In this document: in pieces, positions 7,195 through 16,400 of the stretch
How the letters are laid out: each line of letters begins with the position of its first letter
How positions within the stretch are numbered: position 1 is the stretch's first letter
NCBI GenBank assembly: GCA_964473365.1
Contig: CAYYOV010000022.1
Span: forward strand, 1 to 51,475
DNA: 51,475 nucleotides
Reading direction: 5' to 3'
Source of the DNA: 2-02-FULL-55-14 sp964473365
GTDB taxonomy: Bacteria > Bacteroidota > Ignavibacteria > UBA10030
The notes under the pieces: generated by a model
Seen by the model: only the letters and a program-made list of their open reading frames with translations
Told to the model about the DNA's origin: nothing
Database searches by the model: none
Program-made: the position numbers and the translations under genes

Positions 7195-9045
7195 CTAGTC
7201 CGCGACCATATCTACCCGCTTCTTCGACTGACGGGCCCGGTCATTGTGGTCCAGCACCTTTTTGCGGAGGCGAATGTTCTTCGGGGTCACCTCGACGTAC
7301 TCGTCATCCCCGATCCATTCAATTGCCTGCTCGAGTGTGTGGATGTGCGGCGGTTCGAGCCTGATCGCGTCGTCAGATCCCGACGCGCGCATGTTCGTCA
7401 GGTGCTTTGTCTTGCAAACGTTCACGACCATGTCCTGCTCGCGGGAGTTTTCTCCAACGACCATGCCGGCGTAAACGGCGGTGCCGGGTTCAACGAAGAA
7501 CGTCGTCCGGTCCTGGAGCTTGCCCATGGCATACGCCACGGCCAATCCCGGTTCGAGGGCAACGAGCGCCCCCTTCATGCGGTGTGACAGATCGCCCTTG
7601 TAGGGCTCATAGCCGTGAAAGTTATGGTGGAGGACGCCGGTTCCCTTTGTCTGCGTCATGAACTCGCCCCGAAAACCGATGAGACCGCGGGCCGGCACGA
7701 GGAACTCCACCCGCGTGTTGCCTTGCGACTGGAGCATGTTCTTCATCTCGCCCTTCCGCTTGCCGAGGTTCTCGATGACGACGCCCGTATGCTCGTCTGG
7801 CACGTCGATGATGACATGCTCGATGGGCTCGCACAGCACGTCGTCGATGCGCTTGTAGATGACCTCGGGCCGCGACACCTGCATCTCGTAGCCTTCCCGG
7901 CGCATTGTCTCGATCAGGATCGCAAGGTGAAGCTCGCCGCGGCCGCTTACCTTGAAGGCGTCCGGCGAGTCGGTCAGCTCGACGCGCAGGGCGACATTCG
8001 ACCGAAGCTCGCGCTGGAGCCGTTCGCCAAGGTGGCGCGTCGTGACGTACTTGCCGTCCTGGCCGGCGAACGGGGAATTGTTGACGACGAAGTTCATCGA
8101 GATCGTCGGCTCTTCGATCGACACGAACGGGAGCGGCGTCGGGTCAGAGGCATCGGTGATCGTCTCGCCGATGTCCACGTCTTCCATGCCGGCGATGGCG
8201 ACGATGTCACCCGAGTGGGCCTCCTGGGTCTCGACCCGCTTGAGGCCCTCGAACGTGTAGATCTTGGTGACGCGGGCATCTTCGATGGTGTGGTCGCGGT
8301 GAACGACCTTCATCGGCTGGCCGAACCGCAATGTCCCCTGGGAGATGCGGCCGATGCCGAGACGGCCAAGATAGTCGTTGTAGTCGATCGTCGTGACGAG
8401 CATCTTGAACGGCAGGGAGGCCTCGTCCGGCGGGCCGGGAATACGGTCAAGGATCGTCTGGAAGAGGGGCTGGAGGTCGGTGCCGGCGTGTTCCAGCTCG
8501 CGCTGGGCGATCCCCTGCTTGGCGATGCAATAGACCGTCGGGAAATCGAGCTGCTGGTCGTTGGCGCCGAGCGCCAGGAAGAGCTCGAACACCTCATCCA
8601 GCACCTCGTGCGCGCGCGCGTCCTTCCGGTCGATCTTGTTGATGACGACGACCGGCTGCAGGTTCAATTCCAGCGATTTTTTGAGAACGAATTTCGTACC
8701 TGGCAGGGGACCCTCAGCGGCGTCCACGAGGAGCAATACGCCGTCGACCATTTTTAGCGTCCGCTCGACCTCACCCGCAAAGTCTGAGTGGCCCGGCGTA
8801 TCGACGATGTTGATCTTTGTAACGGCGCCGGTCTCGGGGTGTTTGTAGAAGACGGACGTGTTCTTGGCAAGGATCGTGATCCCACGTTCCTTTTCAAGGT
8901 CGTTCGAATCCATGACGCGCGTGGCGACCTCCTGGTTGGCCCGGAAGGTGCCGGTCTGGCGGAGCATGTGGTCGACGAGCGTGGTCTTCCCGTGGTCGAC
9001 GTGGGCGATGATGGCGATATTGCGTATCTCTGCTCGGCGGTGCAT
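7195..9045 (-). CDS. typA: Translational GTPase TypA/BipA
   Basis: 616 residues, normal for the family. G-domain motifs are AHVDHGKTT (G1, residue 14 onward), GITI (G2), DTPGHSDF (G3) and NKID (G4). They are followed by the EF-G-like domains and the TypA-specific C-terminus (GRGELHLAILIE, then VPARGLIGFRGEF). TypA binds the 70S ribosome, helps assemble the 50S subunit and supports growth under stress and cold. The ATG at 9045 follows TGAGG. The mRNA probably starts from the promoter at 9112-9140 and carries a 5' hairpin (9077-9107). It converges on the K+ channel gene. Confidence 0.97.
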   Translation of the reverse strand: MHRRAEIRNIAIIAHVDHGKTTLVDHMLRQTGTFRANQEVATRVMDSNDLEKERGITILAKNTSVFYKHPETGAVTKINIVDTPGHSDFAGEVERTLKMVDGVLLLVDAAEGPLPGTKFVLKKSLELNLQPVVVINKIDRKDARAHEVLDEVFELFLALGANDQQLDFPTVYCIAKQGIAQRELEHAGTDLQPLFQTILDRIPGPPDEASLPFKMLVTTIDYNDYLGRLGIGRISQGTLRFGQPMKVVHRDHTIEDARVTKIYTFEGLKRVETQEAHSGDIVAIAGMEDVDIGETITDASDPTPLPFVSIEEPTISMNFVVNNSPFAGQDGKYVTTRHLGERLQRELRSNVALRVELTDSPDAFKVSGRGELHLAILIETMRREGYEMQVSRPEVIYKRIDDVLCEPIEHVIIDVPDEHTGVVIENLGKRKGEMKNMLQSQGNTRVEFLVPARGLIGFRGEFMTQTKGTGVLHHNFHGYEPYKGDLSHRMKGALVALEPGLAVAYAMGKLQDRTTFFVEPGTAVYAGMVVGENSREQDMVVNVCKTKHLTNMRASGSDDAIRLEPPHIHTLEQAIEWIGDDEYVEVTPKNIRLRKKVLDHNDRARQSKKRVDMVAD

Positions 9046-9070
9046 GAGGGCCTCAGGGCTACAGTGACAA

Positions 9071-9107
9071 CAAAAAATGCCTCAGCGACGACAGTGCGCT
9101 GAGGCAT
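9071..9107 (-). promoter_or_regulatory. Stem-loop plus U-tract at the 5' end of the typA transcript
   Basis: An 11-bp perfect inverted repeat (ATGCCTCAGCG / CGCTGAGGCAT, arms 9097-9107 and 9077-9087) is followed on the minus strand by six T. It has the form of an intrinsic terminator but sits 25 bases before the typA start and right at the predicted transcription start. It may be a 5' stabilising hairpin, an attenuator, or a backstop for read-through from upstream. Confidence 0.6.
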
Positions 9108-9111
9108 GTGT

Positions 9112-9140
9112 AAGATACGCAGAATTGCGAAGGTTTCCAA
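9112..9140 (-). promoter_or_regulatory. Putative typA promoter
   Basis: On the minus strand TTGGAA (9140-9135), a 17-base spacer and TATCTT (9117-9112) give a start near 9105, at the first base of the leader hairpin. The decamer GCGTATCTTA also occurs at the likely GNAT-gene promoter (2313-2322). Confidence 0.55.
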
Positions 9141-9205
9141 AGCGTTGTCCGCCCTGCGTCGATCGGCCGCAGATGAGCGCACACCTCAGGGGCCGTGAAA
9201 ACAAC

Positions 9206-9234
9206 GAGGGCCGGTGAAATTCACCGGCCCTCGG
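9206..9234 (-). terminator. Intrinsic terminator of the outer-membrane barrel gene
   Basis: A 13-bp perfect stem (CGAGGGCCGGTGA / TCACCGGCCCTCG) with a 3-base loop, 26 bases past the stop of the upstream minus-strand gene. It is followed on that strand by TTGTTTTC. Confidence 0.85.
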
Positions 9235-9259
9235 CCTTCAACAGAAACAAAGCGACAGC

Positions 9260-10279
9260 TTACCGGAACGTGATGCCAACGCCGGCACCAAGCATCGGCG
9301 TGTCGGCGATGCTGTACTCGGCGTGCACGTTGATGAAGAGCAACAGCAAGCGTGCGCCGACCGTGACGCGCGACTTGTTCGAACCTTCGATATCGAAGCC
9401 CTTGATCGTGAACGGGGTTCCGGCGAAGTTCGCGCCCTTGATGTCGGCCACCGTGATCGTGCTGTTCTCAAGCTGGAAGCCGCCGTAGACCGTGAGGAAC
9501 AGGAGGCTCTTGCTCACTTCGACGCCGTAGGCCGTTGCGCTGGCCGTCAGCACGTCGTTGTCGCCACCGTCCTTGAGGCTGAGCTTCTGCGTGGCGAAGT
9601 GCACGGCGATATCGATCGGGAAGAGCGGGATCCATTGGTCGACATCATACCGAACGCCGAAACCGGTGAGACCCACCTTGCCGCCGTCAAAGCTCTGCGT
9701 CGGCAGGAACCGGCCCATCACCTCGATGCCGAACGGAAGTCCAAGCGCCACCTGCGGCGCGATCGCTCCGACCACAGGCAGTTTCGTGCCGCCGGGGAGT
9801 TCGAAGATCTTCGTGCCGGCCGGAACTGTGACGCCTGGCGCGATCGTTTTCGCGGTCTTCGTTGCAATGGTCGTCACCTTGTCTTCGCCGGCCGCCGACT
9901 GCGAGGTGATCTTGAGGTCGTAGTCCGTACCGCCGATGAAATTCACGTTGTACGACGTGCCATTGTACGAGAATGGCATCGAAATGTTTGCCGGCATGTC
10001 GAACGTGAAGGTCTTCTGGTCATCCGGCACACGGCTGATACCGACCTTTACCTGCACGTCGAAGCCGAGGATGCTGTGCAGATCGGCAGAATGATAGAAG
10101 GCCGTGTTGAGGCCGTTGCCGAGTCCGCTGGCCAACGGTGTCACGTACCCCTTTGCGACACCGGTCCCGAGCTTGGCGAATTCCGCCAACTGGGCACCGA
10201 GATCCTGTGCCGGAGCAATGCTCAGGCCGAGCAGGCCGACAATGACCAAGAGGCTCAGCCGACGCGTAAAGGACTTCAT
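9260..10279 (-). CDS. Outer-membrane beta-barrel protein, DUF6588-like
   Basis: 339 residues. A signal peptide (MKSFTRRLSLLVIVGLLGLS, cleavage probably after IAPAQ) is followed by a conserved-looking segment GLGNGLNTAFYHSADLH with LGFDVQVKVGISRVPDD. After it come alternating amphipathic strands with many Gly/Asp turns, ending in a barrel-closing GVGITFR. From memory this matches the DUF6588 family of FCB outer-membrane proteins; a search should confirm it. The ATG at 10279 has AGGAG eight bases upstream, better than an earlier in-frame ATG. It is monocistronic, with its own promoter (10334-10364) and terminator. Function is unknown. Confidence 0.7.
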   Translation of the reverse strand: MKSFTRRLSLLVIVGLLGLSIAPAQDLGAQLAEFAKLGTGVAKGYVTPLASGLGNGLNTAFYHSADLHSILGFDVQVKVGISRVPDDQKTFTFDMPANISMPFSYNGTSYNVNFIGGTDYDLKITSQSAAGEDKVTTIATKTAKTIAPGVTVPAGTKIFELPGGTKLPVVGAIAPQVALGLPFGIEVMGRFLPTQSFDGGKVGLTGFGVRYDVDQWIPLFPIDIAVHFATQKLSLKDGGDNDVLTASATAYGVEVSKSLLFLTVYGGFQLENSTITVADIKGANFAGTPFTIKGFDIEGSNKSRVTVGARLLLLFINVHAEYSIADTPMLGAGVGITFR

Positions 10280-10333
10280 GGAAAACTCCTGATGGTGTGA
10301 ATGGGGGGTGTGGTGCAACGATTCTCAAGTGTG

Positions 10334-10364
10334 CAAATATCGATAACGGGCCTGCCAGAGTCAA
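10334..10364 (-). promoter_or_regulatory. Putative promoter of the outer-membrane barrel gene
   Basis: On the minus strand TTGACT (10364-10359), 17 bases, then GATATTTG (10341-10334), one mismatch from the Bacteroidota -7 element TAnnTTTG. The predicted leader is about 48 bases. Confidence 0.55.
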
Positions 10365-10412
10365 CGGCTCTGTGACTCCAAACACATGCTGCCCCCAAAA
10401 TGGCGCTCGGAA

Positions 10413-11117
10413 TTACGATTTCGTAATCCCATCGGACCCGAACAGAGGAGCAAGATCGTCCAGGTCCTTCTTCAACGAGAACCGAAGCGCGTCACCGAAG
10501 GTGTTCAGAACGATCACGGCATTGACGTTTGCGTCGAACGCCGATGCCTTCGAGAGCCGGTTCCAAAGACCCTTGTTGACCCTACCGATCTCTTTATAGA
10601 GGTCGTTCAGGCTTTCGAGTGTCCAGTCGGGTTCCTGGCCGGACTTCATGCGGAACAACTGCCCGATGAGGTACATCGACACGGTACGGTACACGCTTTC
10701 GAGTGCCGTGGCGAACGGCAGATGGAATCGGACCATCGGTCGCAGTCGATCGAGGATCGGGCATCCGCTCGTCACCATAACGATCCCCATGATCGACGCC
10801 AGGCCGTTTTGTACGGATGTTTCCTGCGCGTAGGTCCGCTCCGGTGCCTCAACGACGACCCACGTCTGGTCGTAGGAGGTCGAATACTTGAATTCGTCGA
10901 CGAGGTGGGCCAGGTTCAGAGCGACAGGGCAGCGCTCCTGCGTTGCCGCAAGCGGGCAATTCTCGCATTGCTGGTAGCCGAGACGTGTCCACTCTGGAGG
11001 TGAAGGGAAAGGCGGTGTCACGATGTGGAGCGTCCGCGAGTCCAGAAGGACGGAAAACTCTTTCTCCTTCCCATCCTGAAACTGGAACTTGTAGCCGTAC
11101 CGAATGGTGTTCGTCAT
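10413..11117 (-). CDS. Conserved hypothetical protein with a CxxC-x7-C cluster (DUF6901-like start)
   Basis: About 234 residues, soluble, with no signal peptide. It begins with a strand-rich module (IRYGYKFQFQDGKEKEFSVLL), followed by CENCPLAATQERCP, a CxxC...C arrangement that could bind a metal or an Fe-S cluster. The rest is mostly helical. The first part recalls DUF6901, from memory only. The start at 11117 fits that domain; another ATG lies at 11132. It is last in a same-strand run after the nitrilase gene (87-base space), so it may be co-transcribed. A 7-bp inverted repeat (10412-10427) covers its stop codon. No function is assigned. Confidence 0.6.
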   Translation of the reverse strand: MTNTIRYGYKFQFQDGKEKEFSVLLDSRTLHIVTPPFPSPPEWTRLGYQQCENCPLAATQERCPVALNLAHLVDEFKYSTSYDQTWVVVEAPERTYAQETSVQNGLASIMGIVMVTSGCPILDRLRPMVRFHLPFATALESVYRTVSMYLIGQLFRMKSGQEPDWTLESLNDLYKEIGRVNKGLWNRLSKASAFDANVNAVIVLNTFGDALRFSLKKDLDDLAPLFGSDGITKS

Positions 11118-11219
11118 GTCCGCAGGTTGCATGGTGCCCGTCGAGTGCTTCTGGTTGCGAGTGAACGGCGGATGTTACTGGGGTCAGGTGCCGGGATGAT
11201 CCAGACAGCGCAGGACCCG

Positions 11220-12143
11220 TCAGTCCATGGTGCGGCCTTGTCGCTGCCGCACGATCTCCGTCCGGAAGACGTCCGGCCGGCTGTAGTGCCCGCCGACATC
11301 CAGCGTCAACGCTTCTTCGATCGCCTTCGTGGTGTCGATGTCGGCCGTGATGAGCGCCTCCTTGCCGGTTACAGGTGGTACAAGATATTCACCGTTCGGG
11401 CCGATAATGGCGCTTCCGCCGTCGATGAGCACCTCTGGAAAGGACGCTAGATCGTCCTTCAATTCATAGTTTTTGGGGAAGTGCTTCTTGTGGAGCACCA
11501 TGGCGGCGGCGAGCACGAACGTCCTTCCCTCGAAGGCGTAATGACGGCTCGCGATCTGATGCCGCTCCTTTCCATGCGGCCAGGCGGCGATATGAATGAT
11601 CTCGCCTTCTTGATGCAGGACCTGTCGAGCGGGGGGCATCCAATGCTCCCAGCAGATGAGTCCGCCGATCTTGCCGAATGGGGTATCGATCGCCCGCAGA
11701 TCGACACCGTCACCATACGACCATACCAATCGCTCGCCGAACGTCGGCACGAGCTTTCTGCGGTGCCCGACAAGTTCTCCTCGGTCGTCGAAAAAGAAGA
11801 GCGCGTTGTAGATCGATTTTCCGGCCCGTTCGTTGGCGCCGAGCACGGTCCACACCTTTGCCTTTCGGACCGCTGCTGCGATCTGACGGAACGCAGATGA
11901 GCCCACCTCAAATGAATTCTGGTGCAGACGAGCGTGCAGGCGTTTCGCGTCGGGATGGTCCCATTGACTGAACGTTCCCATGTCTGCCCAAGCGGGATAC
12001 ACCGGGATCCATGTCTCCGGGAACGCCAGCAGATTCACGCGCTTCTTCCCGGCGTCGGCAATGATCCGGCATGCTTTCGCCACGGAGCCGTTCAGGTCCA
12101 GCACGACGGGGGCATACTGGGCGATCGCAACACGAACGTTCAT
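11220..12143 (-). CDS. Carbon-nitrogen hydrolase, nitrilase/cyanide-hydratase branch
   Basis: 307 residues with the nitrilase triad in order: Glu43 in AFPETW, Lys in HRRKLVPTFGER, and the nucleophile Cys in GGLICWEHWMPPAR. The CWEHWMP context is typical of true nitrilases (R-CN to acid plus ammonia) rather than ureidopropionase-type amidases. The cytoplasmic enzyme normally forms spirals. It lies 73 bases after the deiodinase-like flavoprotein gene on the same strand, suggesting joint detoxification or catabolism of substituted aromatic or nitrile compounds. The substrate is not determinable here. Confidence 0.88.
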   Translation of the reverse strand: MNVRVAIAQYAPVVLDLNGSVAKACRIIADAGKKRVNLLAFPETWIPVYPAWADMGTFSQWDHPDAKRLHARLHQNSFEVGSSAFRQIAAAVRKAKVWTVLGANERAGKSIYNALFFFDDRGELVGHRRKLVPTFGERLVWSYGDGVDLRAIDTPFGKIGGLICWEHWMPPARQVLHQEGEIIHIAAWPHGKERHQIASRHYAFEGRTFVLAAAMVLHKKHFPKNYELKDDLASFPEVLIDGGSAIIGPNGEYLVPPVTGKEALITADIDTTKAIEEALTLDVGGHYSRPDVFRTEIVRQRQGRTMD

Positions 12144-12216
12144 AGGTGTCTCTTGTTCGATCCTTCTGGAGAGCGGTGCACCCTGTCAGGTGGCCCCGGC
12201 AGTCGAAATGCTTCCG

Positions 12217-12876
12217 CTATTTCCACTCGGAAATCTCGTCCAGGGATCGGCGCTTGATGTTGGGCACCAGGGCACCGTCGGCCGGATAGCCGACCGGAAG
12301 CAAGAGAAAGGGTTTTTCATGCTCCGGCCGCCCGAGAATGCGCCCCAGGAAGTCCATCGGACTCGGCGTGTGCGTGAGGGTCACAAGTCCGGCCTCGTGG
12401 ATGGCCGCGATCAGGAATCCACACGCAATGCCGACCGACTCTTTGACGTAATAGTTCTTTCGCTGTCCGTGTTCGTCCTTGTCGTACGGCTTCGCGAACA
12501 CGACGATAAGGGCCGGAGCGATCTCGAGGAACAACTTGTGCCAGTCCGTCCCGAGAGGCGCCAGATCGGCCTTCCACGCGTCGGACATCCGATGCTCGTA
12601 GTTCTCCCGCTCTTCCCGTTCAGCCGCCTCCCGTATCTGTCGCTTCACGCCAGGGTCGGTGACGACGACAAAGTGCCATGGCTGTTTGTTGGCGCCCGAC
12701 GGAGCGGTTCCTGCGATCCGGAGGATGGCTTCGATCGCGTCACGACGCACCGGACGGTCCGAGAACTCCCGCACCGATCGTCGGCGCCGGAGTTTCTCAT
12801 ACATCGCGTCAAGGTACTGCAGTTGTTCGTCGTCAGTGAGGCGGAGGGGTTCGTAGGGAATGAAACCGTCGCTCAT
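12217..12876 (-). CDS. Nitroreductase-fold flavoprotein resembling bacterial iodotyrosine deiodinase (IYD)
   Basis: 219 residues. The FMN-binding nitroreductase start RRRSVREFSDRPV and TAPSGANKQPWHFVVV is clear. The active-site lid carries Glu89, Tyr93 and Lys114 in EERENYEHRM...DWHK. These are in the same spacing (4 and 21) as Glu/Tyr/Lys of characterised deiodinases, which clamp the amino-acid zwitterion over FMN. IYD reductively removes halide from halotyrosines. Its start overlaps the stop of the upstream membrane-protein gene (ATGA), and a nitrilase follows. An ordinary nitroreductase is the alternative, but the intact clamp argues for dehalogenase-like activity. Confidence 0.8.
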   Translation of the reverse strand: MSDGFIPYEPLRLTDDEQLQYLDAMYEKLRRRRSVREFSDRPVRRDAIEAILRIAGTAPSGANKQPWHFVVVTDPGVKRQIREAAEREERENYEHRMSDAWKADLAPLGTDWHKLFLEIAPALIVVFAKPYDKDEHGQRKNYYVKESVGIACGFLIAAIHEAGLVTLTHTPSPMDFLGRILGRPEHEKPFLLLPVGYPADGALVPNIKRRSLDEISEWK

Positions 12877-13232
12877 GAATGCGGTCCGGTGGTCGGTGGC
12901 GGCGCACTGTTGGTATCGTCCGCCTTCCTGCGTGAGCGCACAATGAGCGCGCCGACCATGGCTCCGAAAACCAGGCCCATTGCGACGCCGTTCGGAATGT
13001 CTCCGATGGCTGCTCCGACACCGATTCCGATGAGCAGTCCGACGGCGATCGATCGGGCCATCAGAGGCCGGACGGACAGCCAGTGGAATCCGCTGACCGT
13101 CAGCACTGCGCCGGCGATGAACACCGCCGAGACGCCGATGATCTCATACCAATATCTGGGGTCCTCGGCGATGCAAAGATATCCGAGAGAGCCCAACAGC
13201 AGGAACATGATCCCAAAGATGCGATCGGCCAT
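12873..13232 (-). CDS. Small membrane protein with three or four TM helices
   Basis: 119 residues: hydrophobic segments at about 5-22, 30-48, 60-78 and 80-98, the third and fourth rich in glycine (LLIGIGVGAAIG, GLVFGAMVGALI), and a hydrophilic Pro-rich tail. AAGGAG lies nine bases before the ATG, a strong site for this genome. The stop overlaps the start of the deiodinase-like gene, so the two are co-translated. No family was recognised. A role in the same pathway is inferred only from the coupling. Confidence 0.7.
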   Translation of the reverse strand: MADRIFGIMFLLLGSLGYLCIAEDPRYWYEIIGVSAVFIAGAVLTVSGFHWLSVRPLMARSIAVGLLIGIGVGAAIGDIPNGVAMGLVFGAMVGALIVRSRRKADDTNSAPPPTTGPHS

Positions 13233-13418
13233 GGCGGTCTCCTTCCACGACAGGGAGGATGATACGGGAGATTACCCGATTTCTCGCCGAACAGCAAGCC
13301 GCGAACGCGACTGACAACCACTTTTGGTATATTGACCTTCCCCTTGGCCCGTCAGACGATGGGTCGTGGGGTTCGTGTATGTACTTCCCGCCCCGCGGGA
13401 CCGAATTGAATTGCCCCC

Positions 13419-16400
13419 ATGCATACGCTCGCCCATCTTGAGACACGGATCGCCGCCTCCGAGCCCCTCGCACGACTGCTCGCGGCCCGGCAGCCTTTGG
13501 TCACCCTGCGTGGCATCGCGGGGTCGCTCCTGGCGTTCGTGGCCGTGCAGGTGTTCCGACGGGACGGCGGAACGGTGCTTGTCGTCGTCCCGGACGATGA
13601 CGCGGCGGCCCGTATGCGCGACGACTGCTCATTGATCATCGGAGACCGGTCGGTGAGATTGTTTGGCCATGCGAGCGGGCACAAAGCGTCGATGCTCGAT
13701 CTCTCGGGTCCGATCGCCCGTATCGAAACGCTGCAGTCGCTGTCAGACCGACAGCCTTCTCTTGTGGTGGCTTCAGCGGCATCGCTGGCCATGCCCGTCC
13801 CTCTGCCCGATACCTTCCGCCGCCGACGCGTGGAGATCGCGACAGGAAGCGACACCCCCTTCGAACCGTTGCTCGCCCAGCTCTCCGACCTCGGGTTTGA
13901 GCGAAAAGACTTCGTCGAAGAGGTCGGAGACGTCGCCGTTCGCGGGGGCATCCTTGACGTCTTTCCGTTTGTCGGCGAGAACCCGATCCGCGTCGAATTC
14001 TGGGGCGACACCGTCGAGTCCATTCGCGAGTTCGACGTCCTGTCACAACGCTCGATCCGCGCGCTCGACCGCGCCTCCATCATCGCATCGCTCACGCCTG
14101 GACAGGAGGATCAGGCCCTTCCGGCGGAGCGCTCGACACTCTTCGAGTATCTTCCGGACGGATCAAGCATTTTCGTTCAGGAACCCGCGCTCTGCGAAAG
14201 CGAGTGGGAGGAAGCGACCAAAGAAGGGGTCGAGGGACTGCTCGAATGGTCCGCCGTTGTCGAAACGATGTCGTCGTTCCGGCGCATCGTTCATACGTCG
14301 ATCGATGTTCCCACGGATGCGATCGACTTCGGCAGCAAGCCGGCGCCCGCCGTGCGGGGAAATGTCCGTCGCCTCCTGGAGGTCATTCACCGTCTGCCTG
14401 CAGTGACGGAGGTGATCATCGGCGCCGATACGCGCACGGAGATCGAGCGATTGCAGGAACTCGTCGACGAGGAATTGACCGGTCCGGAAGATGTGCCGCC
14501 ACGTGAAGACCAGTGGACCGTTGAGCCCGAAGAAGCGTCCGACCTCGATGCGGACGAAAGATCGGCAGAGGAACCATTAGATCGCCGTCCGACGCGGCCT
14601 CGCACGCGACTGGAGGGATATCGTCCGCCGACCTTCATGGCGGGAACGGTGCACAGCGGATTCCAGTATCCTTCGGCGGGGCTGGTCCTTTTCACTGAAC
14701 ACGAGATCTTCGGACGCCAGCGACGCCGAGGCACGCCACGGCGTACAAAGTTCAAAGGACTGTCGGCCAAGGACCTGGCACAGCTGCGACGCGGCGATTT
14801 TGTCGTGCATGTCGACTACGGGATCGGGCGGTTCGCCGGCCTGCAGAAGCTGAAGGTGCGCGGGATCGAACAGGAAGTGATGAAGGTCCTGTACGAAGGG
14901 GAGGAGGCGGTCTACGTCCATCTCGCGTACGTCGGCCGCGTTCAGAAGTACTCGTCGCCTGAAGGTCACGTTCCCACACTCTCGAAGCTTGGCTCCGCCG
15001 AATGGGACCGTTTGAAATCGAAGGCCCGCCGGCGCGTCAAGGATATCGCCCGCGACCTCATCAAACTGTACGCACGCCGGAAGACCGAGCAGGGCTTCGC
15101 ATTTGCTCCGGATACGCACTGGCAGAAGGAGATGGAGGCCTCCTTCTTGTTCGAGGACACGCCCGACCAGGCGAAAACCTCGCTCGACGTCAAGACGGAT
15201 ATGGAATCGCCCTCACCGATGGACCGGTTGGTCTGCGGCGACGTGGGCTTTGGCAAGACCGAAGTGGCTGTTCGGGCAGCGTTCAAGGCGGTCATGAACG
15301 GCAAACAAGTGGGCGTGCTGGTTCCGACGACGATCCTGGCCGAACAGCATTTCAACACGTTCTCTGACCGCATGGCCCGCTATGGGGTGCGGATCGCCGT
15401 CCTGTCGCGGTTTCGGAGCACCGGTGAGCAGAAGAAGATCCTGGCGGCATTGAAGACGGGGGGCGTCGACGTGGTGGTCGGAACGCACCGATTGCTGTCG
15501 AAGGACGTGGAATTCAAGGACCTGGGCCTGCTTGTCATCGACGAAGAGCATCGATTTGGCGTGACGGCCAAAGAAAAGCTGCGGCATCTGCGTGCCACAG
15601 TGGACACGCTCACCCTGACCGCCACTCCGATCCCACGCACCCTCCAATTCTCACTGATGGGGGCGAGAGACCTGTCGCTCATCAACACTCCCCCGCGAAA
15701 CCGTCTGCCCATCGTCACTGAGATCGTGCTTGAGGACCTGCGGCTGATCCGCGAAGCGGTCCTGCGTGAGATGCATCGGGGCGGACAAGTGTTCGTCATC
15801 CATGACCGGATCCAGGACATTGACCTCTTCGCCGCCAAGCTCAAGGAGCAGATCCCCGAGGCACGGTTCCAGACGGCCCACGGCCAAATGAAGGGGCACG
15901 AGCTGGAGAATGTGATGATGTCGTTCCTCGAGAAGAAATTCGACGTCCTCGTGTGCACCAAAATCATCGAAAGCGGCATCGACATGCCGAGCGTGAACAC
16001 GATCGTCATTCACCGGGCCGATCGGTTCGGCCTTGCGGAGCTGTATCAGCTGCGAGGGCGTGTGGGGCGGTCGAACGTGCAAGCATATGCCTATCTGATG
16101 ACGCCGCCGGTCGCGATCCTGCCGAGGCAGACGCTTCGCCGCCTGCAGGCCATCCAGGAATTCACCGAACTGGGGAGCGGCTTCAACCTGGCGATGCGTG
16201 ATCTCGAGATCCGTGGAGCGGGGAATCTGCTGGGGGCCGAACAGAGCGGGTTCATTCTGGAGATGGGCTTCGAGATGTACATGAAGATCGTCGAAGAGGC
16301 CGTGGGAGAACTGAAACAGGAAGAAGGCCTCGTCGCGGCCCCGGCCGGTCTCGGCTCGGCCCTTCCGGGTGTCGACCGCTCGGGTGCCGTCGTCGAGATC

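Noticed and set aside
7615..8757. 380-codon plus-strand open frame
   Set aside because: Antisense to typA, which is unmistakable.
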